Source: Pseudobacter ginsenosidimutans (lineage in GTDB: Bacteria > Bacteroidota > Bacteroidia > Chitinophagales > Chitinophagaceae). From it: DNA of 64,000 nucleotides. The position numbers were made by a program, and so were the translations under genes. Below the pieces are notes generated by a model. It had not been told where the DNA came from. It was given only the letters and a program-made list of their open reading frames with translations, and made no database searches. How positions within the stretch are numbered: position 1 is the stretch's first letter; each line of letters opens with the position of its first letter. Location: positions 7,485,342 through 7,549,341 of the forward strand of contig NZ_CP042431.1 in assembly GCF_007970185.1 (NCBI RefSeq), written 5' to 3'. This document shows, piece after piece, positions 9,126 through 18,528 of this stretch.

Positions 9126-10505
9126 TTACCGGTTATTGGGAACTATATTGGGATTATTGGCAATGATGATCGGAGAAAACTGCATCAGGTAGCGTGGCGA
9201 ACCAGGCGCCAGGGTTGAAAGAACGGTAGTATTATCATCATTCATCCTTTCAGGCGTTTGTGCATAAGCCGCTTCCCGGTTCAGTCTTTTGAGGTCGAAT
9301 AACCTGAGCCCTCCGTGAAAGAATAATTCCCTTCTTCTTTCTTCCAGTACTATTTTCAAAACATCATCGTGATTGTCAGGGGTTGAATTACCGGGCAGGC
9401 GATTCTGACGCAAGCGGTTAATCCAGCTCAAGGCCCCATCTGTATCAGCTTTCCTGGCGAGACATTCAGCTTTTATCAGCACTAGTTCCGGCACAGCCAC
9501 GCTGTAGTTGAATACCTGCCACCCATACTGATAAGTGTTATAATTTCCATCAGCTCCAAAATTCACTGTAAGTCTTGTATCTGTATCTTCAAACAGATCC
9601 CTTAGCGCCGGACTGATGAGAAAGGAAGCACCTGAATATTTGGCAAGAAATGAATTATCACTGCAAAGCCGGCCCAGCAATGTTTCAGGGTTTTTAGACA
9701 GATCGATCAGAACACCTGGCATAGTGTAGGCTGTATTGTAGTTCAGCAAAGTACTTCTAAGCTCCAATGCCGCGCCGGCAGCGGTTTCTGCAGCTGCATA
9801 GTTACCCATAAAGAGATAAGTGCGGGCAAGCAAAGCATAACCGGCAGCCTTTCCGGGCTGGACAATGGTTTGCCCCATCGCAGGGAGGTCTGCACTGTTC
9901 ACTGCAGCTGTCAGGTCTTTAATGATCTGATCATACACCTGTTGAACAGTAGCCCTGGCAGGAAGAACATTGGCATCAGGCAGCAGGACCAGTGGAACAG
10001 CCAATGCTGTAGCCGCTGTTGCCGTCTGATAATGGTCTCCATACAAATTGGCAAGTTGCAGGTAGTACCAGGCACGGTTGATCTGCGCCTGTGCCCTCAG
10101 CAGATTTTTTTGTTTTGTATCCCCTTGTGCTTCATCGATCTTGCTGAGTATGATATTCATTTGAAGTATACGGGAATAAGCATTGTTGTACATAAAATCC
10201 TGGTCGCCCATATTCCATACATCCTTTGCCCACAGATAATCATGAGCGAAAAAAGAAGAAGTGTCGCTTTGCAGCATGGCATCAGTCATACGTACATCAT
10301 CACTCATCAGGTCTGCCAGTATGAAATTGCAAAGGGCCAGCGAATCATGATTGAGCATTTCTTTAAAATCAGTAACTGTTGTGGGATTCACCACAGTCTC
10401 ACTCAGACGTACGCCCAGAAATTTCTTACAGCCCATCAATAGCAGCATGACTAATATGCACAGACCAGGTATTTTTCCATTCAGTGTATGGTTCATACAA
10501 TTCAT
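9126..10505 (-). CDS. RagB/SusD-family outer-membrane nutrient-binding lipoprotein
   Basis: The 459-residue protein starts at ATG 10505 (or 10496). A further upstream in-frame start would overlap the preceding gene. A lipoprotein signal is visible, a hydrophobic stretch ending LLMGC with the acylated Cys followed by KKFLG. The body has the SusD tetratricopeptide-like pattern (AQINRAWYYLQLANLYG; ALLARTYLFMGNYAAAETAA) and the C-terminal motif VLEERRRELFFHGGLRLFDLKRLNR typical of the family. SusD lids close over the SusC pore and capture substrate at the cell surface. The substrate class is not identifiable, as no glycan-degrading enzyme is encoded nearby. Confidence 0.93.
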   Translation of the reverse strand: MNCMNHTLNGKIPGLCILVMLLLMGCKKFLGVRLSETVVNPTTVTDFKEMLNHDSLALCNFILADLMSDDVRMTDAMLQSDTSSFFAHDYLWAKDVWNMGDQDFMYNNAYSRILQMNIILSKIDEAQGDTKQKNLLRAQAQINRAWYYLQLANLYGDHYQTATAATALAVPLVLLPDANVLPARATVQQVYDQIIKDLTAAVNSADLPAMGQTIVQPGKAAGYALLARTYLFMGNYAAAETAAGAALELRSTLLNYNTAYTMPGVLIDLSKNPETLLGRLCSDNSFLAKYSGASFLISPALRDLFEDTDTRLTVNFGADGNYNTYQYGWQVFNYSVAVPELVLIKAECLARKADTDGALSWINRLRQNRLPGNSTPDNHDDVLKIVLEERRRELFFHGGLRLFDLKRLNREAAYAQTPERMNDDNTTVLSTLAPGSPRYLMQFSPIIIANNPNIVPNNR

Positions 10506-10512
10506 TTTTGGT

Positions 10513-11952
10513 TTAAGGTTGATTGCCATACACACCAAATTCGTTGAAGGAAACCTGGTCCGGCGCTTCCCCTTGTGTTGCTACAACTTCGAACTTCAGG
10601 TAACGTGTTGCTACAGGTGTGGGCAGATCGATAAAAAGATTTTCATTGAATACAGATGGCGAAGGGATATTCATCATCTGTGCTGCACTCCAATTAATAT
10701 TATCGGCACTGGTATACAGTTTTGCCTGTTTCGGATGCCAGGGTCCTTCATTCCCCGCATGCCTGATCATGATACCTTTTACAGTATTCATTTGCCCCAT
10801 ATCGGCGATAAACCATTGCGGCAATAGAGGAACAGCGTCTATAGCAGACCTCCATTGTGTGGCATAATCTCCATCCAGCAGATTGGAGGCGATTTCTCCT
10901 GTTGCCTGGCTTTCTGAAGAGGCGGAAAGAATTGTCCAACCCGAACGGGAATAGATCGTATGTGCATCAACGTTCACTCCTATGAATACTGTGCTGTTAG
11001 GTGCCGGGGGCACAAAGGCATCATCTTTTATCTTCAGTGGGATGAGATAGTTATTACCGGCAGCAGGTAGGAACTGGCTGGTGAATTCCAGGTTAAAAAG
11101 ATTCGAGTTCAATAATCCTGCCCCGATCGTATTGGTGGGTGGCACTATATTGTAATATGCTCCGGGCATTGTGACGTAAGACGATTGATGAGCTTCATTG
11201 AAACCAGCTGTAAGCTCGGGTGCAGCTACCACGTTAACCTGTAAAGGTTTTCCAAGAAAGCTGTTGACAAAAGCCATAACCCCCACATTAGCGCTGATAA
11301 AATCATTATGCGGTATATAATTCCCGTCTGACTGTTTAACCAGTTGAAGGTTGAATATATTCACCTGCTCACCTCCGGCAAAACTCACGAGAGTAGTAGT
11401 CACATCCGTAGCCGATACTTTCAGGAACATGGTTTGCCGAAGGGTATCTGCGGGAGGTGTAAGATGGTCATTATCTGTGCCCACCCTTACCGGTAAAATG
11501 TATGTTTTACCAGTTTCAATTTTGGAGAAATCCGGAATGATCTGTATTGAATCACCCGACACCAACATCCCTGCTTTAATGGTAATATCAGTATGAGCAA
11601 GCTGGAATGCACCTTCCGGCAAAGCAGGCGAGGGCATTTGGGAATTAGTCAGCCGGTCGTAAACAGGGATCAGCTCTGGGTCTATTTTTGCTGAGAGCAC
11701 AATATCCTGCTCAAAAGCATTCAGAATCCTTACCGGGAATACCATTTTATTGAGCAAAACGACGCTATCCCGGAACAAAAGTGCATTTACCGGCAATAGA
11801 TTATAGGTGGTTGGCCCATCCGGCTGCGGATCTACATAAACGATATACCTTCCCTGCTCGATAAAACTATTGTCTTTTACGCAGGAAGTGCAGAAGATCA
11901 ATAACACCTGTATACAGATGAGTGGTGATTGTATCAAATATTTTCTACGCAT
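10513..11952 (-). CDS. DUF1735 (BT_3987-like) lipoprotein with C-terminal F5/8-type (discoidin) domain
   Basis: The 479-residue secreted lipoprotein has a signal peptide ending FCTSC. Residues about 35-330 contain two repeats of a beta-sandwich region resembling DUF1735 (BT_3987-like, usually found in surface lipoproteins next to SusC/SusD). Residues about 335-479 match the F5/8 type C/discoidin fold: the ATGEIASNLLDGDYATQWRS start, the central QWFIADMG, and the ending VSFNEFGVYG. Discoidin domains bind carbohydrate or other surface ligands, so this is probably an accessory ligand-binding lipoprotein. It lies between susC (20 nt gap) and susD (7 nt gap), whereas accessory lipoproteins normally follow susD. 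Confidence 0.85.
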   Translation of the reverse strand: MRRKYLIQSPLICIQVLLIFCTSCVKDNSFIEQGRYIVYVDPQPDGPTTYNLLPVNALLFRDSVVLLNKMVFPVRILNAFEQDIVLSAKIDPELIPVYDRLTNSQMPSPALPEGAFQLAHTDITIKAGMLVSGDSIQIIPDFSKIETGKTYILPVRVGTDNDHLTPPADTLRQTMFLKVSATDVTTTLVSFAGGEQVNIFNLQLVKQSDGNYIPHNDFISANVGVMAFVNSFLGKPLQVNVVAAPELTAGFNEAHQSSYVTMPGAYYNIVPPTNTIGAGLLNSNLFNLEFTSQFLPAAGNNYLIPLKIKDDAFVPPAPNSTVFIGVNVDAHTIYSRSGWTILSASSESQATGEIASNLLDGDYATQWRSAIDAVPLLPQWFIADMGQMNTVKGIMIRHAGNEGPWHPKQAKLYTSADNINWSAAQMMNIPSPSVFNENLFIDLPTPVATRYLKFEVVATQGEAPDQVSFNEFGVYGNQP

Positions 11953-11972
11953 GAGTTGTTGCCATTATTGGT

Positions 11973-14900
11973 TTAGAAATTCACTTCCATCGTGAACGAA
12001 TAGAGCCTGGGAATGGCTAATCCGATCTGTCCGCCTGTTGAAACAGTTTCCGGGTCAACATGCAATCTGTTTCTTGTGATCACGAATGCATTCTGCACCT
12101 GTACCGACAAAGTCATTTCTTTGGCAGCTATTTTTTTCAGCCAGTTTTTAGGAGGATGCCAGCCTATCTGCATTTCCTGTAACCGGATATTATCTGCAGA
12201 CATTATGCTATTGCTTGCATTTTGAATGATGAAAGTTCTGCTTGAATTGTCATTTGTATTGGCCATAGCAGCAATATCAGTATGAGCTTCATCACCGGGC
12301 TGTCTCCAGCGGTCACGAATGAGTATACTCCTCTCTGTTGTTCCGGATGGAGAAGGAATATATTCCCTCATTACATGCCCCCAATTGCACATTACTGTTA
12401 TGCCGGCAAAAAAGGCTTTATAATCCCAGCGTTGGATCAGACCCACTGAAAAAGGGGCACGTATTACGCCGCTGTATATGAGCGCCGAAGCCAGGGTGGC
12501 ACTGTCTGGTGTAGCTGTTTTTTGTCCGTTCTGATCGTAGATCTGTGGCCTGCCCTGGTTATCGAGGCCTGCCCATCGATAACTCCAGATATTATCTGTA
12601 CTGTAGCCATTCCGGAAAGCGTTGAGAAAAGCTGATGTCTGGGAAAAATTAACAAGCGGTACATTTCTGGCAATCGTATTATTATAAGAACCATTCAATG
12701 TAATGAGGTATTTCAATGCTGTTCTGCGGATCACTTCCAGTTCCAGTTTTAGTTCAACACCACTGCTCACCAGTTCACTGTATGACACCTGTGCTCCCAA
12801 TCCTGTGGAAGGGTCAGTAGGAACAGGAATATTGTTATTGAGTCCACTGGTCCTTTTCTGATAATACCGGATATCTGCGAGATACCTTTCCTGTAAGAAT
12901 CCGATCGAAGCATGTGCTTCGAGTATTTTGGTATCGGGTTGTAAGAATCCGAAATTATTGTTCACCACCATGGAATATCCACCGCTGCCATCAGGCGTAT
13001 TTGTTTCCATCATGAGCGCCATTCCCTGAAAAGGGCTGATATGCTGCAGGGTAAAATCCGCGAGGAGACTACTGATGGAAATTGAATTGAACCAGGTTTC
13101 ACGTCCGATATCGTAACCCGCACGCATATTGAATTGCGGCCGTCCTTCAGGGGATTTTCCAATACCGCCCGCAATATTCAATAAGTTGTTCCTAAGCCGC
13201 AATTTTGCATTGGCGCCAAAATAGCTGAGTGAAGAGGAAGGAGTTTTATTAATGGTATTGTCTTCAATCTGAAGTTTGTTGAAAGTAAGGTCGAACACCA
13301 AACGATTATTCAATATCCCAACAGTCAGTTTCTCATACTTATTGCGTGTATTCTGTCCGGTTTGCTGAGCCACATTATAGCTGTTCACCCATATTCCGAA
13401 ATTGTTCCAGTTAGTTTGCTGGCTGCGGTCAGCAGTGATCTGTACGGGCAGGCGTGGCATTTCAATACCTGTAATACCGGAAGAAACGCTGATATCACTG
13501 ATCCATTCAGGTAGTTCCAGAAATTTATACCTGCTGATACGCCAGGCAGCTTCTCCATTGTAACTGGAAAATGAAACATAGGGAGGATCATATCCATAAT
13601 TAGGGCTTAGTACGGTATTATATCTTCCACTCAGCATGATCGTTTGATCGAAAGCATAGCGAACACTGGCATTCCAGCCAAGCTGACGCGTTATATTATT
13701 AAATCCGGCATTCGGCGTAAGCAAAGTATAAGGATAGGTAGTAGTTACAGGAAAAAAAGTATTGGGGTCCATATCACCAAAGAGGCCAACCACTCCACGC
13801 AGCTGATAGTAATTACCAATGGCTCCAAGCGGATTCAATGGCAACAGGATGTTCTGACCTTTCCCGGTCCCGGGGTCATACCCATAGATCGTTGAATAGG
13901 TGGGCATGCTCACAACATTGGAAGAGCCGCCACCGCCGGCCACCGCATTGATCTCATGCTTCCCTGCTTTTTTATTGAAAACAAGGCCTGACCGCAGATC
14001 CCAGTTCCTGCTTTTGGTAAAAGACCTGCGCAGTACATCTCCCTTTGGTACATATCTGAAAAGACCTGTTACTATCCGATCAGGATCAGATACATTGGTA
14101 TTGAAAATAGGTGTTGCATAATCATTCAGTAATTGTCTGGTCTGACTGCTTGCTGCTCCCTGTAACATATTCAGTTCGGAATTCCCTATTGAAGTTTGTA
14201 CAGCACTGGTCCACAACAAACCAGGCAGCAGTTCCCATTCCATCATCAGCCTGGAGTCCAGGTTCATGTTCTTTTGGATATTGCTATTGACCCTTGCATC
14301 CTGCAGGAGATTAATGCCATGATTTTCGTAACCGGCATTCATGAGTACGGCATTGGCATCCGGACTGAATCGTGAATAATCGTATACATAATCCCCTTGC
14401 CCGTTGAGCAATAACTGATAAGGCATCAGGGAAGTATTGGTTGGGTCGAAGCCGAATCCCTTATCTGCTTTGCTATGCGTAACAATCACTTGCCAGTCAG
14501 CCCTGAGTTTGCTGTTGAAAAAATTGAACCGGTTGGAAAGATTCAATCCAACACTACTGTTTTTACTTTTATAAGCTGTATTACGACTTGTACTCAGATT
14601 TCCCGTAGCAGAAAACTGCCAGTGTTTTTTACCACCTGCAATACGCAGCGTATGTCTTTGCTGGAAGATATCCTGTTGCAATAGCTTTAGCTGAGTTTGA
14701 TTGGATAACCTGCTCAATGAGTCCCATGATACATCGAATGCCTGTTGTGAAATAGCGCCCGACTTCAATTTGAACAATAGCAGTTCTGCAGGATTACGAT
14801 TGAATGCGAATGCTCCATTATCAGTGCCGCTATAATACAAGAATCCTGAATCGGAAGCTGCTTTCAAGTAATCCAGCAGATCGGCAGAAGAAGCCAGTCT

Positions 14901-16214
14901 TTGCTTGTTCCGGTTAAGATGCGGAGATGCAGCGTAATAAAAGTTCGTATTGTAATCAATATCCAGTTTGCCTTCCACTCCTTTTCTGGTAGTAATCAGA
15001 ATGATGCCACCTGCTGCCCTGGGTCCCCATCTGGCAAGCTCTTCAGGGTTCTTGATCACCTTTACCGACTCCACATTGTTCATGGGATAGTCTGACTGAA
15101 AACCGTTTTGCACAAAACCATCGATCACAATGAGCATACCGGAAACATTTCCGTTAAAACCACTTACACCTCTTAATTGTGGAATCAAACCATTATTATT
15201 GACAGAAGTTGAATTATTGATTTTGTAGCCGACCTTTTTGAATTCTTCTAGCATATCCTGAAAACTTCTTCCGGGCGCAGTACTCTTCCAATAATTATTG
15301 TAATAAGTCATCAGATCGTTATAGGATACTACATTCATTCCATTGATGGAAGACGATGCGAGGTCAATCGATTCGAGTACCGTCTGACTTTGAGAGGAGG
15401 ATTGCAGTGTAAGGCCCGGGATGGTCCCCTGCAATACCTGACCCAGGGTCATATGGCGGCGATTGGTCATGCTGATGGTATCGGTCCAGGGGATTTTTTT
15501 CTTAAAGAAATCCTGATTGCTCACCTGCACGGTACCAAGAGATACTGCTTCCTCTTTCATAACAATTTCCAGATTGGCTTCTCCATTGTATCTGATCTCT
15601 TCCTTTCCGTAACCTACAGAGGTAAACTGCAATTTGTCTCCTCTTCTTGCCGGAATTTCAAATCGTCCGTCACCATTGGTGATCGAATTCAATTTTTTAT
15701 TTCCATTTTTTGGGATACTTGTTACCGTTACACCGATCAAAGGAATGCCCAGGGGATTTCTGACCCTTCCCTGTGCGAGCGTATCTTTCATCACTGTGAT
15801 CCGGAGAAGGTCAGTCTGTGGTGATTCGGTAGACTTTTTTTCTACTATCTGGTGCAGGAAGATGATCTTTCCTTCAATTGAATACGTGAAAGGCTGGTCT
15901 TTGCAGATCAGGTCCAGTACTGCTTTCAGGGGAGCGCTCTTTACATTCAGGGAAACTTTTTTTCCCTTTTCCAGCAGGTCTGCATCGAAAAAGAAAGTGT
16001 AGCCTGTTTGCTTTTTGATTTCGGCAAAGATCTTTTTGAGCGGCAGATCATCGCCTTTCAAAGTAATCTCCTGTGCTGCACCTCTTGCGGATATCATCAT
16101 CAGGAGTATGATCAATAAAGGGATCGGTTTCCCCTTCCTCCTACGGATATCTTTAAAATGACCAATAGCAGTGTAGTAAATCGTAAGCATGGTAAGTTTG
16201 GTTAGCTTGATCAA
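11973..16214 (-). CDS. SusC/RagA-family TonB-dependent outer-membrane receptor with STN domain
   Basis: The 1413-residue protein starts at 16214 (another Met lies eight codons on). A signal segment (PIPLLIILLMMISARGAAQ) is followed by an STN domain (about 48-120), which talks to the FecR anti-sigma factor in Fec-type signalling. Then come a carboxypeptidase-regulatory-like beta domain (about 148-220), a plug (about 235-385; RWGPRAAGGIILITTRKG) and a large beta barrel ending in an aromatic-rich strand with terminal Phe (SFTMEVNF). The STN domain and the sigma/FecR pair upstream indicate ligand-dependent transcriptional autoregulation. With SusD it should import an oligomer too large for porins; the substrate is unknown. 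Confidence 0.93.
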   Translation of the reverse strand: MIKLTKLTMLTIYYTAIGHFKDIRRRKGKPIPLLIILLMMISARGAAQEITLKGDDLPLKKIFAEIKKQTGYTFFFDADLLEKGKKVSLNVKSAPLKAVLDLICKDQPFTYSIEGKIIFLHQIVEKKSTESPQTDLLRITVMKDTLAQGRVRNPLGIPLIGVTVTSIPKNGNKKLNSITNGDGRFEIPARRGDKLQFTSVGYGKEEIRYNGEANLEIVMKEEAVSLGTVQVSNQDFFKKKIPWTDTISMTNRRHMTLGQVLQGTIPGLTLQSSSQSQTVLESIDLASSSINGMNVVSYNDLMTYYNNYWKSTAPGRSFQDMLEEFKKVGYKINNSTSVNNNGLIPQLRGVSGFNGNVSGMLIVIDGFVQNGFQSDYPMNNVESVKVIKNPEELARWGPRAAGGIILITTRKGVEGKLDIDYNTNFYYAASPHLNRNKQRLASSADLLDYLKAASDSGFLYYSGTDNGAFAFNRNPAELLLFKLKSGAISQQAFDVSWDSLSRLSNQTQLKLLQQDIFQQRHTLRIAGGKKHWQFSATGNLSTSRNTAYKSKNSSVGLNLSNRFNFFNSKLRADWQVIVTHSKADKGFGFDPTNTSLMPYQLLLNGQGDYVYDYSRFSPDANAVLMNAGYENHGINLLQDARVNSNIQKNMNLDSRLMMEWELLPGLLWTSAVQTSIGNSELNMLQGAASSQTRQLLNDYATPIFNTNVSDPDRIVTGLFRYVPKGDVLRRSFTKSRNWDLRSGLVFNKKAGKHEINAVAGGGGSSNVVSMPTYSTIYGYDPGTGKGQNILLPLNPLGAIGNYYQLRGVVGLFGDMDPNTFFPVTTTYPYTLLTPNAGFNNITRQLGWNASVRYAFDQTIMLSGRYNTVLSPNYGYDPPYVSFSSYNGEAAWRISRYKFLELPEWISDISVSSGITGIEMPRLPVQITADRSQQTNWNNFGIWVNSYNVAQQTGQNTRNKYEKLTVGILNNRLVFDLTFNKLQIEDNTINKTPSSSLSYFGANAKLRLRNNLLNIAGGIGKSPEGRPQFNMRAGYDIGRETWFNSISISSLLADFTLQHISPFQGMALMMETNTPDGSGGYSMVVNNNFGFLQPDTKILEAHASIGFLQERYLADIRYYQKRTSGLNNNIPVPTDPSTGLGAQVSYSELVSSGVELKLELEVIRRTALKYLITLNGSYNNTIARNVPLVNFSQTSAFLNAFRNGYSTDNIWSYRWAGLDNQGRPQIYDQNGQKTATPDSATLASALIYSGVIRAPFSVGLIQRWDYKAFFAGITVMCNWGHVMREYIPSPSGTTERSILIRDRWRQPGDEAHTDIAAMANTNDNSSRTFIIQNASNSIMSADNIRLQEMQIGWHPPKNWLKKIAAKEMTLSVQVQNAFVITRNRLHVDPETVSTGGQIGLAIPRLYSFTMEVNF

Positions 16215-16268
16215 TAGAAGTCAATTCCTGGCCGGCGAGCCAGGATAGGAACAGGTTGGGAGAAGGTA

Positions 16269-17417
16269 TTATGGTTGTACAGTCAATTGTTTTCCTTCGA
16301 TCTTGAAATGGACGCCATTCTTTTCGAGACCACGTAGTATCTGCGATAACATGGCATCCATCGGGATCTCTCCTTCGAAGTGTTTATTAAGTGGAACACC
16401 GGCAGCATACACAATGTCTAAGTCATACCATCGCGCCAGTTGTCGCATCACGGCTTTCAGATCAGCTTGTTTGAAAAAGAACAGATTGTTTTTCCAGGCC
16501 ATCGCCTGTTCGATATCTGCATCGATCAGTTTGATATTGTTGTTATGATCGATTTGCGCCTGTTGGCCTGGCGTCAACAGTTGTTGGTTTTTATCTTTCA
16601 ATACTTTTACCGATCCCTGCAACAGGGTTGTTTTGACAAGTTCTTCATCGGTATAGGCGTTAATGTTGAAATGCGTTCCAAGTACTTCCACTTTCATTCC
16701 ATTAGCTGTTACATGGAAAGGCTTGCGGGCATTTTTTGCAACTTCAAAATAAACTTCACCTGTGACGGTAACGGCTCTTTCGTTACCGGAGAAAGCAGTG
16801 GGAAAAGTAACAGAGGAAGCAGCATTCAGCCATACCTGTGTGCCATCAGACAGGGTGAGCTGGTACTTACGGCCACGCGGTGTACTCATTGTGTTGAAGG
16901 ATATTGCAGTATGGGTGAGGTTGTCTTTATTGTAGGTCACCTGCCCGTCTTTGTATTCAACTTTTGCACCGTTCTGTTTGGCGATGATTCCATTGCTGAG
17001 ACTGTCCAAGACCATCTGGGTTCCATCTGCAAGTGTGAGGATGGCTCCGCTTTTTCCCGGTGCCACGTCTTGTTTCACTGTAGCTGGCATTGTAGCTGTA
17101 TCAGGCTTCAATAATAAGAACCACACACCACAACCAAGCAACAGCAATACACAGGCAACAGCAATACCTCTGACCCGGCGAATACGACGCGTAACGGATG
17201 GCAATTGCATGATGATGGCTGATTCAGATGTATGACTTTTGATGATTTCCTGCCAGGCTTTTTCACGTAATTGCTCCAATAATTCCGGGTCTTTCAATCG
17301 AGTACGATCCCACTCGAAGGAAGTATACCATTGTTCCAGAAAATCGATTTCCCCGGCACTGGCCTGGCCCGCATTGTATTTTCTGATCAGTGATTCCAAT
17401 TGGTTTCTTTCCATCAT
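16269..17417 (-). CDS. FecR-family anti-sigma factor
   Basis: The 382-residue protein has a cytoplasmic N-terminal sigma-binding region (about 1-80), one membrane helix (about 84-103, GIAVACVLLLLGCGVWFLLL) and a periplasmic FecR domain (TLADGTQMVLDSLS; RKYQLTLSDGTQVWLNAASS; EVYFEVAKNARKPFHV; VEVLGTHFNINAY). A C-terminal DUF4974-like end (ADLKAVMRQLARWYDLDIVY) is also present. It holds the adjacent ECF sigma factor inactive until the STN domain of the SusC receptor signals substrate binding. It lies 76 nt after the sigma gene and 54 nt before susC. Starts ATG ATG at 17417/17414. Confidence 0.93.
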   Translation of the reverse strand: MMERNQLESLIRKYNAGQASAGEIDFLEQWYTSFEWDRTRLKDPELLEQLREKAWQEIIKSHTSESAIIMQLPSVTRRIRRVRGIAVACVLLLLGCGVWFLLLKPDTATMPATVKQDVAPGKSGAILTLADGTQMVLDSLSNGIIAKQNGAKVEYKDGQVTYNKDNLTHTAISFNTMSTPRGRKYQLTLSDGTQVWLNAASSVTFPTAFSGNERAVTVTGEVYFEVAKNARKPFHVTANGMKVEVLGTHFNINAYTDEELVKTTLLQGSVKVLKDKNQQLLTPGQQAQIDHNNNIKLIDADIEQAMAWKNNLFFFKQADLKAVMRQLARWYDLDIVYAAGVPLNKHFEGEIPMDAMLSQILRGLEKNGVHFKIEGKQLTVQP

Positions 17418-17493
17418 GGTTGTTATTGTGCTCTATCTACAAGAAGAAGAACAGATGAGCCAGGAGAAAGTACCAAAGGAGGAAAAAAAATTC

Positions 17494-18072
17494 TTAAATA
17501 AGGAAAATAAAACGAGCGAGATCATTCCTCCGGAGTTGTTCCCGGATACGTTCCATAGCCAGATAGAGCTGGTTTTTAATGGTCTGTGGCGATAACTCGA
17601 GCTGTGTAGCGATCTCCTGCATAGTAAGCTGTTGCTCTTTGGCGAGCCGGTAAATGGTTTTCATTTTTTCCGGCATCACCAGAACAGCAGCAGCCACACA
17701 GGCCTGTATCTCTTTGGCCCTGATGCCTGCAAGGATCAGGTCTTCCGAGCTTACAGGTTCCAGTGGTTGCTGAAGAATATGATGCAACCTCACAGATTGT
17801 TTCTCATAGTAGTTGAAGATCCTGTGCCGCAGGGCCACGTAGAGATAAGCGCCGATATTATCGGTTACATGGATATTGTCGAGATTATTCCAGAGAGCGA
17901 TAAAAAGTTCCTGGATGATATCGGAGGAATCATCTTTGCTACGGGTTCTTTTGAATGCCATCTGGAAAAGATCGTCGTGGTATTTCTCGTAGATAAGTCG
18001 GAATGCCTGTTCATCGCCCTGTCGGGCGGCAGCAATAAGTATAGGGTCGGTATGTTCTGAATAAGATGGCAA
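17494..18072 (-). CDS. ECF RNA polymerase sigma factor (sigma-70 family, FecI-like)
   Basis: The 192-residue protein has sigma region 2 (about 20-90; DEQAFRLIYEKYHDDLFQMA, SSDIIQELFIALW) and region 4 (about 130-180; the helix-turn-helix TMQEIATQLELSPQTIKNQL). There is no in-frame ATG near the 5' end; the reading frame begins at TTG 18072, a weak start. It heads the train FecR-SusC-DUF1735-SusD-ABC-permeases-MutS and probably transcribes it when FecR is released. Confidence 0.92.
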   Translation of the reverse strand: MPSYSEHTDPILIAAARQGDEQAFRLIYEKYHDDLFQMAFKRTRSKDDSSDIIQELFIALWNNLDNIHVTDNIGAYLYVALRHRIFNYYEKQSVRLHHILQQPLEPVSSEDLILAGIRAKEIQACVAAAVLVMPEKMKTIYRLAKEQQLTMQEIATQLELSPQTIKNQLYLAMERIREQLRRNDLARFIFLI

Positions 18073-18314
18073 CAGGGATTGATTGAAATAAAAGCCTGTA
18101 GGGAAGGTTTATAGTGAAGGTGGACGAAACAAAAATGATGTTTTTTGGGGGATTGAGCAAATAAAGAACCTTTGATTGTTTTTTTTGAACTTCATTATGA
18201 TTTTCAAATCCATTCATGCCGGCGTTTCCCGAACCACTACTTTGTTTATTATCCGTTAAGATATTCACTTAATTTGCTAATAAGTTCTGTATAAGAATGC
18301 GATCCGCTGAATGC

Positions 18315-18340
18315 AAAAAAGACACTCAAATGAGTGTCTC
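18315..18340 (-). terminator. Intrinsic terminator of tRNA-Val
   Basis: On the minus strand a nine-base perfect stem (18320-18328 with 18331-18339, two-base loop) is followed by a run of six U, directly downstream of the tRNA 3' end. Confidence 0.85.
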
Positions 18341-18344
18341 TTTG

Positions 18345-18419
18345 TGGATCGTGTCAGGCTCGAACTGACGACCCTCGCCTTGTCGAGGCGATACTCTAAA
18401 CCAACTGAGCTAACGATCC
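18345..18419 (-). tRNA. tRNA-Val (GAC), with C at position 33
   Basis: The 75-nt cloverleaf reads on the minus strand. The acceptor stem GGATCGT/ACGATCC is seven perfect pairs, the D-arm is GCTC...GAGT, the anticodon stem TCGCC/GGCGA, the variable loop five bases, and the T-arm GTCAG TTCGAGC CTGAC. The discriminator is A73 and no CCA is encoded. The anticodon loop is TCGACAA, so the anticodon is GAC (valine), and A73, A35 and C36 suit tRNA-Val. Position 33, nearly always U, is C. T32 and A38 could also pair, which would leave a five-base loop. Confidence 0.85.
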
Positions 18420-18528
18420 TGATCAGGCATGCAATATACAACACGCAAACAAATTCCCTATGATCAAAGCGGAGTTTTGTTAACTTTAGTTGATACCATT
18501 CCATTCTTCACTACATCAAACCACCTGT

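Noticed and set aside
18345-18419. Plus-strand reading of the tRNA with anticodon GTC (Asp) and U33
   Set aside because: The anticodon arm is nearly palindromic, but the T-arm TTCGAGC, D-arm, discriminator and terminator all fit the minus strand only.
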